From positions 483,876 through 547,875 of the forward strand of contig KV419412.1 of assembly GCA_001630475.1 (NCBI GenBank): a stretch of DNA of 64,000 bases, given 5' to 3'. The position numbers and the translations under genes are program-made. The DNA comes from Sistotremastrum niveocremeum HHB9708. Lineage: Eukaryota > Basidiomycota > Agaricomycetes > Sistotremastrales > Sistotremastraceae. Of this stretch, positions 45,931-59,300 are shown one piece after another. The notes beneath the pieces are model-generated. The model was not told the origin of the DNA and did no database searches. It saw only the letters and a list, made by a program, of their open reading frames with translations. The number at the start of each line of letters is the position of its first letter. The stretch's first letter is position 1.

Positions 45931-48900
45931 TCACGTATCGCTTTGATCTCTTAAACCCATCTCTACATCGCTAGCTGTGGCCACTGTTCGACCTATCCAG
46001 TTCCGACTCCAGATATTTCCCAGCCGTCGCCTAAATGCGTCCCATGTCGGAAAAGCCATCGACGTTGGCCGAACCATTACTTCAGGGTTGAGAAGGTCGG
46101 GGAGATCTGCAACGGCATGACTTTCGATGACAGGACCGACGGCTAATGGTAGTTCGTCAGCAAGGAGCGCAGCTGGACCATGAAATTTGCAAAAACGCAC
46201 CTGCATCATGCTCCTCGAGTCTCTTCTTGAGTTCGATGGCTCGTTCACGGGTAAGTGCACTGCTTTGTTGATCTTGCCTCCAATTCTCCATGATCCAAGG
46301 GTACCGATCTGTGCATATGTTGAGGAAGTATCCGACGGATGCTTGATCGGAAAGTGTATCCAAGGCACCATGATACAGGTAGTGCATCAGGGTATCAGAG
46401 TGTCTGCGCCATGTTTGTAGATTGGGTCTAGTGGACACGAAGAGTGAAAGGATCCATGAAAGATCAAATTCCGGGGGAACGATGTAATCGGAAGGGAGGA
46501 ACTGAATGAGGGTTGCAAGGAATGAAAGAAGTGGCAGGTCTCCGTCCCATCGTGCCGTTATCGAGCTGTCGGCGATTAAAGCAGGAGCTGCGCGTATGCA
46601 CTCTGGCGGGTCGGCTTCTATGATTGAGGAGATGAGAGATGAAACGTGCCGTCCACAGAGGTGTTGATCTTGAAACACAAGACCCAGAAGAGACACACGA
46701 TTGACAAGCTCGAGGAGGGCTTTGATCTCAGCTTGCATACCTTCCCGACACAGCGAGTCACACTCCTTGACAGCATCAACAAAATTCTTCTCCAGATCTT
46801 CTGAGGTTCTGTTGTCCTGGGACTGCTGGAGGACATTGACAAGATTCTGGAGCTCTTGATGAGACGGTGGCGGAAGAGCTTGTAAAAGGTGTCACAAACG
46901 AGATAGATGCTCAGCCAAAAAGCACGTACCGATGAGACCCCTATGTGGTTCCAGATATAATTTTGCACGGTCGCAATTATTCTTTGAGAGATTATCATTG
47001 GAAGAACGCATGAGGCAGGACTGGAAGAAGACGTGAGCGGGGCGCAGGGATGAGAGCCGCTCAAAACCGCCGTGATCGAGGAAATAAAAGAGTATGTCGC
47101 TGTAACGCGACAGTGAGTCGAGTTGAGCCTGATGGCGGAGGAACAGAATGAGGGCAGGGGTGAGATCGAAGGATCGTGGGACAGTGAAAGTCGGAGGCAG
47201 AGCTGGTAGAATAAAACCAAGGAAGTCCATCAAAGGGAGTTTACCAAACACAGGTTCGATGTCCGGAAGATAGGAGAAGAATTCTGCCAGTCCATCCAAT
47301 ATAGTCACTTCCTTTCCTCTTATGATCAATGCGATAATGCATTCAATATCATCCCATCCCATGTGCGGGTTCCGGAGCAAAGAGCGGAGAACAGAAGATC
47401 GATCACGATGAGAAAGAATGCGGGTGACATCATCTGATCTACCCTCGTGGAGGAGAGATTGGCATTCCCTGACAGCCGAATAGAAGACATCTTCTCGGTG
47501 TCCCCATTGTCCATCTCGGTCGTATGAAGAGAGAACTCGTGCGACGCTTTCCCCATAGGACTGTTCTCGTGGATATCCCCGCAGATCTTTGTTGTGTGGA
47601 TCAAACGAAGTGAAGAAAACCCACAAAGAAAAGAACTGTCGGTGAGGTTCACGTGACCTTTCCACCCGATCCTTGCAATGGTTTCGGCAGAATCGAGTAA
47701 TCGCGTTTCCTTCAAGATCCTCTTTCCACCCAAACCCATGTCTCCATTCGCTCCATTCCGTGCAATAGATCAACTGCTTCTTTACCGTCTCCTTGACTCG
47801 AAGCGAAGTATCTGTTGCCAGGAATCGCTCCCACACTGCCGAGAAGATTGGCAGCAGCTCTCCGCCGCTCTTGCACCATTCTCCAATCTCAAAAGAGGGA
47901 ACGACTCTTTCCAGAACTTCAGCGTCATTTGTGTTGATGACTAGACGCGCATAAGCCTTGAGCGCTTGCACAGTCTCGTTGTCATCGGCGCTTTCTTGCA
48001 TCAACACCTCAATCGGCTTATCGATGGTCCCCTTGATCTCATTCTGAGCTCCTTTTTGCCGTCCTGATGACTGATCGGACGACGGTTCTGACGCGAGAGG
48101 CGGCTTCTGAAGTACCCAGGGTACAAAGCGGCGGATGGGGTGGAGGAGAGGATCGAGATCTGTGACTGTGAATGGATGCGAATGCCATGGCTTCTGTTTG
48201 TCCTTCTTTGATGTGCTTTCCTTGTCAATCTTCTTCGTTATTTGTATCACCCAAGCCCATGATGCGCGCGCCACAGTGCTGAGCGGGCTCTCAAATGGTG
48301 AATTCGCATGCGCAGTGGCATGATAAGTTGTCGCGAGTATAACACCGAGTATGGTGATAGCAAGAGCAGTCGCAGTGACAGCGCCAATAATGAGAATAGA
48401 GGCGCGCTCTTTGAAAGAGAATGATAGGGCCCAAAGTTGAATGAGAAAGCCGATAACGAAGAAGCCAATGGAGAGCAAGAGAGTCCAGAAGAGAACTCCT
48501 ATCAGCGGGAGAAGCCGTTGTTCGGCGAGGACTTTGCGACGTTCGCGATTCAATGCACGCTCTAGATTCGTTTTGCCGAGAGGAACTGAGAGCAGTCGCC
48601 CAGCCCATTGTAGCCCTAGGACACACATGGCTGAGTTGCAGATCTACAGGGAATTATTTAACCTTTATTAACCTTTATTAGTCGTTCCTCACTTACACTG
48701 AACATGAGCGCTAGATAATAGAATAGCGCTACAAGCTGCAATGTTGTAGGAGGAAGTGGTGGCTTTGAGGTCGACGAAGATGAAGGTGTCGAGAATAGTT
48801 GGATGATAGGGGATATGAATGCTGTCACGACCGTCAAGAAAAGAGCGATCTATTGTCATGAAGTACGTATATCGTGTCATCTCAACACTTGCATCGACAG

Positions 48901-49324
48901 ACAGGAAGACTTACGAAGATCAATGAGACATTCATCAAGTCCTTCCATCCGTCAACAATAACTTTCATCTTGGCCAGAGCTTCCTTATCCAAAGCACCCC
49001 AAGTTGATTCATCTTTCAAAATTCTTCCTTCATACGCTTTATCGTCTGCAACCGTATCAAAACATATTCTCGACCAAAAAGAATGGATACGATACTTCTC
49101 GTGGCATCCTTTTCCAGCGTTTCCAGCATCTTGCTATGATCCCTCAAGAGCTGACTTTGCTCGGCCTGCATCATTCCCTGGGAAGCCATCATCCTGTTCT
49201 GGTCTTCCATTAGAAAGAGCATCCTGCTGTATACATGCGCCATATCGATGAATGGCGAAGTGAATCTAGGGTCCGGAACGAAAGGAGGCCCCCCGGGAGC
49301 AAAATGTGGAGGAAACGGCTCCAT
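45931..49324 (-). CDS. DUF6535 membrane protein, copy 3
   Basis: It looks intact and about as long as copy 2. The N-terminus differs most from the others: MEPFPPHFAPGGPPFVPDPR, then ARMLFL-like QNRMMASQGMMQAEQSQLLR. An intron at about 49113-49050 precedes DDKAYEGRILKDESTWGALD. The long exon 48628-46892 holds membrane segments 3 and 4 and the first cytosolic module (FLGFILPALPPTFTVPRSFD; SDILFYFLDHGGFERLSSL). The second module is in the next exon (LLSFLATLIQFLPSDYIVPP; SDTLMHYLYHGALDTLSD). The linker after membrane segment 4 is unrelated to that of copies 2 and 4. The tail is TVATASDVEMGLRDQSDT, stopping at 45931. Function unknown. Confidence 0.85.
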
Positions 49325-49489
49325 CGTGAACAATGAGTGGCCTCTGGATAAAGAGAGAGTGCAATGAAAGCCGACGATAAGACGACGGCGGGAGATGGTG
49401 GGAGAGCGGAGGAGAGGAGTGTGGTTTGCGGGTGAGGGTGTAAGAGAGCGAGGTCGTGCTACCAAGTCACTCTTGTTAGACATATATGT

Positions 49490-49550
49490 GGCTTGACACT
49501 GCCTCTTCAGGGCAAGAAGAGAAAATCAGCCAATCAGAACATCCATAATT
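49490..49550 (-). promoter_or_regulatory. Conserved upstream block with CCAAT box, copy 3
   Basis: CCAAT at 49530-49534, about 210 bp upstream of the ATG, in AATCAGCCAATCAGAACATC. The CTTGACACTGCCTCTTCAG part is kept; the rest has drifted more than in other copies. Confidence 0.55.
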
Positions 49551-49728
49551 TCATCGAATGAAATTGATCATTCTCCAAAGTCGAAATCGTCATCGAGGTG
49601 ATGATTTACTCGTCATGGAAGTATCATGGCCCATGGGACGTTTGCCTTATCCACATCTGCCTACTTGATACATCATATAGATCATAAAAAGGACATAATG
49701 CATGTCTGCTGATCATGAACATTGATAC

Positions 49729-50010
49729 TAAGGCCTCCAATGAATATATACTTGCCTTACCTGGGTACCTGCATGCAGGTACCTGCCTGTTTTTTTCAGC
49801 CAAAATCCCATACTTGTACTTGGCAAGTACAGGTACTTACTTGCCTATACTTGCCTAAATAACCCCTATTTACTAGTAAAAATAGCAGGCAGGTACCTGC
49901 CTAAATGTCCAGCCGATAATCTCATACCTGCCTATGGTGTATTAGGCAGGTACCCTTGGCAAGTATACTTGCGGATATCCTTAAACGGGCTATATTCGTT
50001 GGAAGCCTTA
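49729..50010. mobile_element. hAT MITE, diverged GGTACCTGC family member
   Basis: The 282-bp element is flanked by the perfect duplication ATTGATAC (49721-49728 and 50011-50018). The ends are TAAGGCCTCCAATGAATATA and TATATTCGTTGGAAGCCTTA. GGTACCTGC repeats are present, but the interior differs from the pair in the first nest, so it is an older or separate subfamily. It lies between copy 3 and copy 4 of the array. Confidence 0.9.
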
Positions 50011-50080
50011 ATTGATACATAGCTTCACTTAGAAAGAAATGTTGACAATTCAGAACGCAATAGAAACTGGTTTCACACAT

Positions 50081-53000
50081 CTATGTCTCGCTCTGACTTG
50101 TCATAGCCATCTCTACGTCCCCAGTAGGGATGCCAAGGTTCAGTTCGGTTCGGTTCACGGCCTTTTTTCATGAACCCCGAACTGAACCTTGGTTCGGTTC
50201 GGCCAAAATCCCTGAACCTGAACCAGAACCGTGGTTCAGTTCAAAAGGGTTCAGTTCAGGTTCAAACCCAGTTCGAACCAGTTCTGAACCAATAATATTT
50301 TAAACATTTAAATATTGAATTCCAGGATCTGTATGACCTTTACCATTGTCTATATGACCACAGATGCCCTATGTGGGCCCATAAACAAAGATTTTGGCTT
50401 GCAGAAGTCTCAAAATAGCCAATCTGGGAACATCAGGGCTCTGTAGTATTTGATACTCCCATGCATTACTTCTCACCAAAGGATATCCTGTTACTTCATA
50501 TATGCCACAAGCTATACCCTATAAATGTTGACAACACTGTGTGTCTTAATTGTGCCCCCTATATCAAGACTCACAGGCCTAACCTAATGTTTTTTCTGGC
50601 ATCCTGGTAGCTAATATAATGTACAGGATCTATAACATATACCTATAGCTATTACCATCCTTGATAAATATCAGAAAATACATTTTTGAACACATTTGGC
50701 ATAATACTTGACATATTATTTTGGGATGGGTTCATGGTTCAGTTCAGTTTGAACTCGGTTCAGGTGCCCAGCCAAAGACCTGAACCATGAACCGAACCAC
50801 TTGGTCCCAGACCTGAACTGAACTCGAACTTGAACTGAACTCTGGTTCAGTTCAGTTCAAACCCGGTTCGGAATGGTTCTCGAACCGAACCTTGGCATCA
50901 CTAGTCCCCAGCCCTACTAGCCGTCGTGCGACCTTTCCGCTTCCATCTCCAGGAATCTCCCAGCCGTTGCGTCACAGCGTCCCACACTCGGAGAGCCAAT
51001 GACGGCGGCTTGTCCTCTTTTTCAGGGCTACGAGAATCGGCGGCTAAAAGTGCGGCCGCACGTGCTACATTTGATCATAAGGAACACAAACCAACGAAGT
51101 TCACGAAGACGCACCTGCATCAAGCTCCTCAGGTTTCTTCTTGAGTTGAATGGCTCTTTCGCGGGTAAGCGTACTTGTTTTTTGATCTTCATTCCAATAG
51201 GTCATCCACCGGAGGGGACTGATACACATGTTGAGGAAGGGTCGGACCGAGCCTTGATCAGAAAGGGTATCAAAGGCGCCGCGATGGAGGTAGTGTATCA
51301 GAGTGTCAGAGTGTTTGCGCCAAGTTTGCGAAACAGGGTCATTGGCCATGAAGAGTTTGAGGGTCTGAGAGAGATCGAATTCTGGAGGAACGATATAATG
51401 GGCGGGGAGGAACTGGATGAGAGACGCGAGGAATGCAAGAATTGGAAGGTCTCCGTCAGATCGTGCCCACGACGGGATGTTGGCGAGCAAGGCAGGAGCA
51501 GCATGTATATGCTGCAGCTCGTTTCCTTCCATGATTAGGGGCATGAGACCCAAGATATGCCGCCCTGAGAAGCGTGAATTTTGGAGGATGAGGCGCAGAA
51601 GAGAAACACGATCAACGTGCGAGAGGAGGCCCTTGATCTCGGTTTGCTTCCCGTCCCGACAAAGCGAGTCACACTCCTTGACGGCATCGACGAAATTCTC
51701 CTCCAGATCTTCTGAGGACATGTTGTCCTGGTATGACTGAAGGGCATCGATGAGATGCTGAAGCTCTTCAGGAGAGGGTGGCGGAAGAGCTGGTAAAAGG
51801 TGTCACAAAGAAATAGATGCTCAGGCAAGGGACGTACCGACGAGAGCTTCATGTCCCAGATAAATTCTGGCGCGGTCAGGGTGACTCGTGCTCCTGAGGC
51901 AGAACTGGACGAAGTCGTGAGCGGAACGAAGGGAGGAGAGCTTGGAGGAGAGCGCTTCAAATCCGCCATGATCGAGGACGTAAAAGAGTGTGTCAATGTA
52001 ACGCGGCAGTGAATGCCTGATGACCGACTGATAGCGGAGGAGAAGAGTGAGGACAGGGGCAAGATCGAAGGATTGGGTCACAGTGAATGTCGAAGGCAAA
52101 GATGGAATAAGAAAACCGAGGAGATCGATCACAAGCAGATCACCACGCTCGTAATATCCCACGGGCTTCATGTCAGGGAGGTTGGAGGAGAATTCCGCCA
52201 TTTCTTCCAATACAGCAACCTCGTTTCCTCTTGTGATCAGCGCAACAATGCCACTAATCTCATACCACTGCATGTGGGGATTCCGGAGCAGGGATCGGAG
52301 AAGAGAAGATCGATAACCGCGAGAAAGAATGCGGGTGACATCATCCGATCTGCCATCTTCAAGGAGAGAATTGCACTCGAAGACAGCTGTTTTGAAGACA
52401 TCTTCTCGATCTCCCGATTCCCCGTCTCGATCGTATGAAGAGAGAGTGCGTGTAACACTTTGCTCGTACGACCCATGGAATGGATTTCCCCGCAGAATAT
52501 CGTTGTCTGGATCGAATGAACTGAAGAAAACATAAGAAGGGAAGAACTGTCGATGTGAGTCGTGCGATCCTCGAACCAGTTCCTTGCATTGATCTCTGCA
52601 GAATCGAGTGATTGCGTTTCCTTCAAGATTCTTTCTCCAGTGTCCATACTCTTTTCTCCATCCTTTCCACTCTCTGCAATAGACCAACTGCTTCTTCACT
52701 GTCTCCTTCACCCGAAACGATGTATCTGTCGCCAAGAATCGTTCTCGGACTGCCACGAACACGGGTAACAGGTCTCCCCCGCTCTTGCACCATTCTCCCA
52801 GCTCGAATGAGGGTACTACTCTCTCCAGTACCTCAGCGTCGTTTGTGTTGATCACTAGACGCGCGTAGGCTTTGAGCGCTTGCACGCCCTCACTGTCCTC
52901 TTCATTTTCCTTCATCAAGATCTCGATGGACTTGTCCTCTTCCCTCGCCGGCTCAGGCTCATCTTGAATCTCTTCTTTTTCTCCCGACGACTCGTGAGAC

Positions 53001-54198
53001 GGCGATACTGGCGAGAGAAATAGCTTGGTGACTATCCACCGGGAGAAGCCTTGGACGCGACGACGAAGGAGCTTGAGATATTTGCTCGTCAGTTTGGGCT
53101 GATGCCATCGCCGTGCTTCCTTCGTCTCTTTCTTGATCTCCTTGTTACTCTTCCTCATCACTTGTTTCATCCAGATCCAAGCCGCGGTCGAAGCAGAACT
53201 CAGGGGACTTTCAAATGGTGAGTTCTTGTGCACGGTAGCATGGTAAGTGGTCGCGAGAATAACACCGAGGATAGTGATAGCAAGAGCTGTAGCAGCAACA
53301 GCGCCGATGACAAGAATAGGCGCGCGTTCATCAAAGGAGAACGACAGCGCCCAGAATTGAATGAGGAACCCAATGACGAAGAAGGCAATGGAGAGGAGGA
53401 GAGTCCAGAATAAAACTCCCATCAGAGGAAGGAGCCGCTGCTCAGCTAGGACCTTTCGCCGTTCGCGATTCAGAGCACGTTCTAGATTCGTCTTCCCGAG
53501 AGGGACAGAAAGCAGTCTTCCTGCCCATTGTAGCCCGAGAACGCACATCACCGAATTACAGATCTACACACGGTCAATAAATCTTCGATCCATAAACTTA
53601 ACCCTAACTTACACTGAACATGAGCGCCAAATAATAGAACAGCGCCACGAGCTGCAACGATGTGGAAGGTAGCGATGGTCTTGAGTTTGTCAATGAAGGC
53701 GTTGAGAATAGCTGGATAATGGGAGAGATGAAGGCCGTGACTACCGTCAAGAATAGAGCGATCTATTGACGAACACAAATCGCTTTAGCTTGAGATCAGA
53801 CTGAAATATACGATGACTCACAAAAATCAGAGAAACGTTCATGAGATCCTTCCACCCATCAACCAGAACTTTCATCTTTGCCAGAGCTTCTTTATCCAAT
53901 GCACCCCAGGTCGACTCGTCTTTCAGACCTCTGCCTTCGTAAGCCTTATCGTCTACAGCGTTATCAGCAACTGGTCTCCGATGCAAAGAGTTAGTGACAC
54001 GATACCTCTAGTTGCGTCTGTCTCCAATGCTTCCAACATCTTACTATGTTCCTTCAACGTTTTCCCCTGCTCTCCTATCATCTTGTTCTGTTCCTCCATC
54101 AGACCGATCATTCGATCAAACTTCGGCGCTAGATCCTCTTTCGCAGCCATCGCAGGAGTCTCCCTCGATGAACTCGAGGAAGTCTTTCGACTTCGCAT
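50081..54198 (-). CDS. DUF6535 membrane protein, copy 4, last exon hit by a hAT
   Basis: The start at 54198 gives MRSRKTSSSSSRETPAMAAK, then KFDRMIGLMEEQNKMIGEQG with a coiled-coil pattern. The membrane part and long exon (53551-51821) are close to copy 2, including the linker RKSNKEIKKETKEARRWHQP, nearly identical at DNA level. The first module includes DLLGFLIPSLPSTFTVTQSF, the second LASLIQFLPAHYIVPPEFDL. The last coding exon is split by a 779-bp hAT at 50125-50903. The frame runs GRTTASRAGD and then meets TAG, the first codon of the element's terminal repeat. The ancestral tail VEMAMTSQSET is still readable on the far side (50116-50081). So the present product probably lacks only the last eleven residues. 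Whether it is still made is unknown. Confidence 0.8.
50125..50903. mobile_element. hAT-type non-autonomous element in the last exon of DUF6535 copy 4
   Basis: The 779-bp element is flanked by the perfect duplication GTCCCCAG (50117-50124 and 50904-50911). The ends are TAGGGATGCCAAGGTTCAGT and ACCGAACCTTGGCATCACTA. About 150 bp at each end is made of GTTCGG and GAACC repeats; the centre is AT-rich and without genes. Its terminal repeat matches that of the element at 33256-34887 in the first ten bases. Confidence 0.92.
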
Positions 54199-54324
54199 GT
54201 TGAGCGATGGGGTAGATCGGCGAAGGAGGCGGTCAGAATAGGAGGAGTGATGGTGGGGAGATGGAAGAGGGTGAGAGAGATGGAGAGTGGGTGCACTGGG
54301 GGAACGTGTTCAGCGTGCCTGAGC

Positions 54325-54380
54325 ATAGCATCTGAGCGTCTGCAAGGAAAATTAGCCAATGAAAATATTTGTAGGTCATT
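54325..54380 (-). promoter_or_regulatory. Conserved upstream block with CCAAT box, copy 4
   Basis: CCAAT at 54356-54360, 162 bp upstream of the ATG, in AATTAGCCAATGAAAATATT. GAGCGTCTG is also conserved. Confidence 0.55.
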
Positions 54381-56376
54381 ATATTCGCACCTGAGCAATG
54401 TCCAGGGGTTCAGACTGTCAGAGAAGCAGGACTGCCCTGTGGCATGTTTCAGCGATTCGTCCCGCTGTACTCGAGGTTAAGAAATCAGTCGAGCCAGTCG
54501 ACTGCGATAGCACCGCGAAGGCCGGATGATTGAGGGGGCTTCATGTGAGGATGAGCATCTCGATGTCTTGAAAACGAGGGGTGGAGGGGACAATATTAGC
54601 TCGAGGTTGAGAGCATAATACGATTTAGTCGGGGTACCCGTCGAACGAGACCTGAGGTCAGGTGGCATGCCAGTGAGCAAGAATATCCGCGCCGCATCTG
54701 AAGCTGATCAACGTACATTGCAGTAGATTTCGATGACACCAAGGTCGTAGACTCTGAATATCAAGTAGGCAAGAAGATGTATACCAGTAATTGTACATCG
54801 TCGAGCAGAGAAAGAGGGCGCCGGCGCTTATCAGAACTTGAATATTTCATTTTCTTTTCGCCGCACGACTATTTTCGAGTTCACTGCCATCTGATCCACA
54901 GCTTTTTTCGTCTCGAATGGCGAAGCCCTCTTGACATCTGAATCTTCCCTCTCCCTTATTGATTTCGGTCGATGAGGAGTGATTGAATCTTGTGCCTGTT
55001 GAAATGTTGCTCATCGATGCCATCATTGCATCCACTTACAAAATCATCAGGCAGAGAACAGCTGTTCAAAGCTTTGAGAAATGGGGTGACAGGAACGATA
55101 GTGAGCAGCTAGAAACTAGAAATCAATGCGGCGGATTTTGGATTGCAGTGCGTTCTTCCTCTGATCCACTGATGCGTCGTCCCACAAAATCTCGACAAAA
55201 TTCCAGAGTCATCCAACGATTTTCCCTCTACAGACAGCCGTTTGCAAGCCAGAGATACATGTCCGTTCGATACGATATCAAGATCAGACACCAACACTTC
55301 TGGCCCTGTCGACGAGATGTTCGCGTCGCCTCAGATGGGTTGATATCTTTTCCGTATTCTTTGAGCTACCCCCAACAGCACCCCCAACACCCACACGATA
55401 GCCGATTTCGCTCTCCGGCATTGAGAAATTTCTTGCCAATTCTTGAAAGAGATGATCGTGTGGACACTCGAATCATTGGATATTCTACACCCCAGCTCTT
55501 CGTTCGAGTCTCCATGTCCAGACCTAGGCGCATCGTTCGTTTCTCGCACTACTACAGCACCCTCGAAGTCAATCTTCACTTCCAACTCTTAGCCTCAACT
55601 TCATCTGTCAAATCTTTTGGCCATCAGTCAGTCCGCGGCGCGAAGATATTTCTCTGTACAGAATCAGCCTCGAATTTTTCGCTATTCTCCTCAGCATCCC
55701 TTTTGCTCTATTCACACTCATCAGAGGCTTCATCTGTCACCTCGATCTCTGACTGATTGTCACGGTGAAATACATTTCTCAAGTTATGACGATCATAATG
55801 GTGCCCGTCTTGACACGACGCATGATGACCTCAGCTCCGCCACCATCAAGATTTATGCTATTTGCTATACTCCACTTTTCAGCACTCAGACTAACGACAT
55901 GCGAACTTTCAAGACATGGGACACATTCGAGCTGTTTTATCTTCGAGTTCGTTGCTGTCCGAGTCTCATCTTGTGATCGGAGCTTTCTGTCTGCGAAATC
56001 ATATGTGATCTTCCCCAGATATGAATTTATCCAGGACCATGGGAGGATCTCGATTCTCGCATCTCTGTTCAGTACTAGAGACAGCAAATTACGACTAGCA
56101 ACGCGAGTGACGGACCAAAAGCAACCCCGAAAGCTCTGGCAAGTGTGACAACGCGCCGTGACGGCCGCGAGGCCCTCGGTCTCTCAAGCTCTTTCTTGGG
56201 ATTGAATCGGGAATGACATACCACTAGTACCACACCTGTACGAAGGAAGAGGTTTGGTTGGTAGCTGCGAAATAAATATTATGTCTTATCCATCTCAGAT
56301 ATAAATCGATGCAGTAATGTCGTGGGCGAAACATCATCTCAGAAGGTGACGGATCAGAAGGTCAACTGCTTGACCT
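54381..56376. other. Intergenic between copies 4 and 5, no supported gene
   Basis: It contains the TAAGCGCC motif at 54823-54830 and a 257-codon plus-strand open frame at 54983-55756. That frame is Ser/Arg-rich without any domain or codon pattern I trust. No transposon ends were found. Confidence 0.4.
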
Positions 56377-59300
56377 TTACAACCCGCTGGGTACTCGCAA
56401 AGCCATCTCCATATCGCCAACGTCGCCCTGTTTCTTTTCTTTTCTTTTCCAAGGCAAGGAATCCGTAACCCGTGAAGCGAGTGCGTGCCACACTCGAGTC
56501 ACGAGTGATCGTCGAGGCTCTGCTATATCGGTGCGGATAGGCTCGGGCGGCTTAGTGCGATCAGCGGCACGATCACCACCTGAGGACTGTTGAGCTACAC
56601 GTCATGAATTAGTCTCGTAGACAAGAAATAAAAGTTAACGATAAAATTTGCTCACCGGCATCAAGTTTCTTCATCAATTCAGCGGCTCGTTGACGAGTCG
56701 ATTCACTAGTTCGTTCATTCGGCTCCCAAAACAAGAATTCAGGGTAATGCGGCCTGACGCAGGTTTCGAGGAAACGTCGAACATAACTCTGATCGGAAAG
56801 TGTCCCTAGGGCGCCATGATCGAGATATTGAATCAAGGTATCAGAAAAGGTGCGCCAGGTCTCACGATCGGGGTCATTGCGCATGAATAGGCTGAATGTT
56901 TGAGACAGATCAAATTCTTGAGGCACGGTGAAGTCGGAGGGAAGATATGGCAGGATGAGCGCGAGAAACTCGATGATGGGTTGATAGGCGTCAGGATCGT
57001 CTAATAAGGACGGGTCGGTGATGGCAGCACTCAAATCGCGAAGATAAGTGTGTTCTCCTCCTTCTACAATGAGAAGTATAAGAGACGAAATGTGTTTGAG
57101 GCGGAGGCGGGGATCGCGGATGAGGATCTCAACGATTGGGAGGGGACCCACACGCAAGAGAATACCTTGAACCTCGTCCCTCTTCTGTTCACGTATGAGA
57201 CAGTCGCACCCCATAGCTGCATCTACAAAATTATCTTCTAAATCTTGCGCTGATGTGTTTTTCTTGTACGCGACGAATGCATCGACGAGATCCTGGAGAT
57301 CTTGATCGGACGGACCTGGGAGAGCTATCCGAAGGACTCAGAAATGAGCAGGGTCAAAGAGAGATAGCGTACAAGTAAAGATAGCGTGATTCTCATCAAG
57401 GTAAAGTTGGGCACGAGCAGTGTTGATGGGAAGCTCATCGGAGGAGCGCGTGAGGCAGAGGTGGAAGAAGTCACTGGCCGGACCAAGGGACGAGAGTGCT
57501 TCGAAGCCACCGTGATCAAGGAAGTAGATGAGCGTGTCACTGTAAAGCGACAGCACCTCGATGTCTGACTGATAGCGGCAGAACAGACGAAGAGTGGGGC
57601 CAAGGTCGAGGGATTGGGGGACAGTGAAAGTCAAGGGCAGCGATGGAATGAGAGAGCCGAGAAAATCGATCACAAGCAGATCGCTGCTGAAGATTCCCAC
57701 GGGTCTCATGTTAGGGGCATTGGAGAAGAAGTTCGCCAGTTCTTCCAATACAACTACTTCATTCCCTCTTGTATTCAACGCGACAATGTCTTTGATGCCA
57801 TCCCACGATATGTACCGATTCCGGAGCAGAGAGCGCAGAAGAGAAGATCGATCACCGCGAGAAAGGATGCGAGTGACGTCATTTGATCTGCCATCCTCGA
57901 TGAGGGATCTGCACTCTTCGACAGCTGAAAGGAAGACATCGAATCGGGCTCCCAATTCCCCGTCTCGATCGTATGAAGAGAGAACACGGGCGACGCATTC
58001 CTCGTACGACTCAGGCTCATCTCCCCGCAGATCTTCGTTGTTCCGATCGAGTGAAGCGAAGAAAACAAAAGCAGGGAAGAATTGTCGGTGAGATTCGCAT
58101 GATCGATAAACCAGTTCCTCGCATTGATCTTTGCACCAGCGAGTGATTGCATTTCCTCCAAGATCATTTTTCCAGTTTCCATGCTCGGCTCTCCATCCGC
58201 TCCACTCTGAAAAATAGACCAACTGCTTGTTCACTGTCTCTTTCACCCGAAATGAAGTATCCGTCGCCAAGAATCGCTCTCGCACTGCCAAGAAGACATC
58301 CCACAGTTTATCTCCTGCAGTGTACCATTCCCCGATCTCGAATGAAGGGACCGTTCTCTCTAGGACCTCAGCGTCGGTCGTGTTGAGGACCAGACGCGCG
58401 TACGTCTTGAGCGCTTTCACGGTGTCCGTATCCTCCTCCTCCGCTCTTACAAGCTCGTCCACAGTCTTCTCCTGTGAGCTCTCCGCATGTTCGCCTTCAT
58501 CGAATTCCTTCGACGCGTCCTTCCTTTGTGTCTTGGATTTGAACCATCGAAGCGCAGGTCGCATCGCAGCGCTCAACGGACTCTCAAAGGGAGAGTTTTG
58601 ATTCACTGCAGCATGATATGTCGTAGCGAGAATGATGCCAAGGATCACAATGGCTAACGCGGTAGCAACTGCTGCTCCGGCGACGAGGATGAAGGAGGGC
58701 CTATCACATGAGAACGCGAGTTCCCAGAGCTGGATGAGGAGGCCGATAATGAAGAAGCCGATGGACAGGAGGAGTGTCCAGAAAAGAACTCCCATCAAGG
58801 GGATCAGTTTTCCCTCGGCGATGGCTTTACGTTGCTCGTGGGCCATTGTACGCTCAAAATCGTCTTTGCCATAGGGTACGGCAAGTAAGCGACCTGCCCA
58901 TTGCATGCCTAGCACGCATAAAACAGAGTTTAAAATCTGTGAATACGTCTGTGGGTGCTGTTCACAAAGACTGATGACACGCAGGACTCACGCTCACGAT
59001 CAGGGCGAGGTAATAGAATAACGCAATCAATTGCGTTGATAACGGCGGCAAGGGTGGTTTCGACGGTTTTGATTCATCACCCGAGGTGGAGCTAGACGGA
59101 CTGAAAGCCTGGATCACCGGGATGATAAACGCGGTCACCACCGTCAAGAAGATAGCAATCTATAGTTCCACGTGGTGGTTAGCCCTTGACCCATATCTGT
59201 AAATAACCGACAACCACTCACGAACACCAAAGAAATCTGCATCAAATCTCTCCACCCATCGACCTTCTCCTTCGTCTTGATCCATGCCTCCTTTCCCAAC

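Noticed and set aside
54983-55756. 257-codon plus-strand open frame between DUF6535 copies 4 and 5
   Set aside because: No domain, signal peptide or splice context; Ser/Arg-rich composition and opposite strand to the array. Probably chance.
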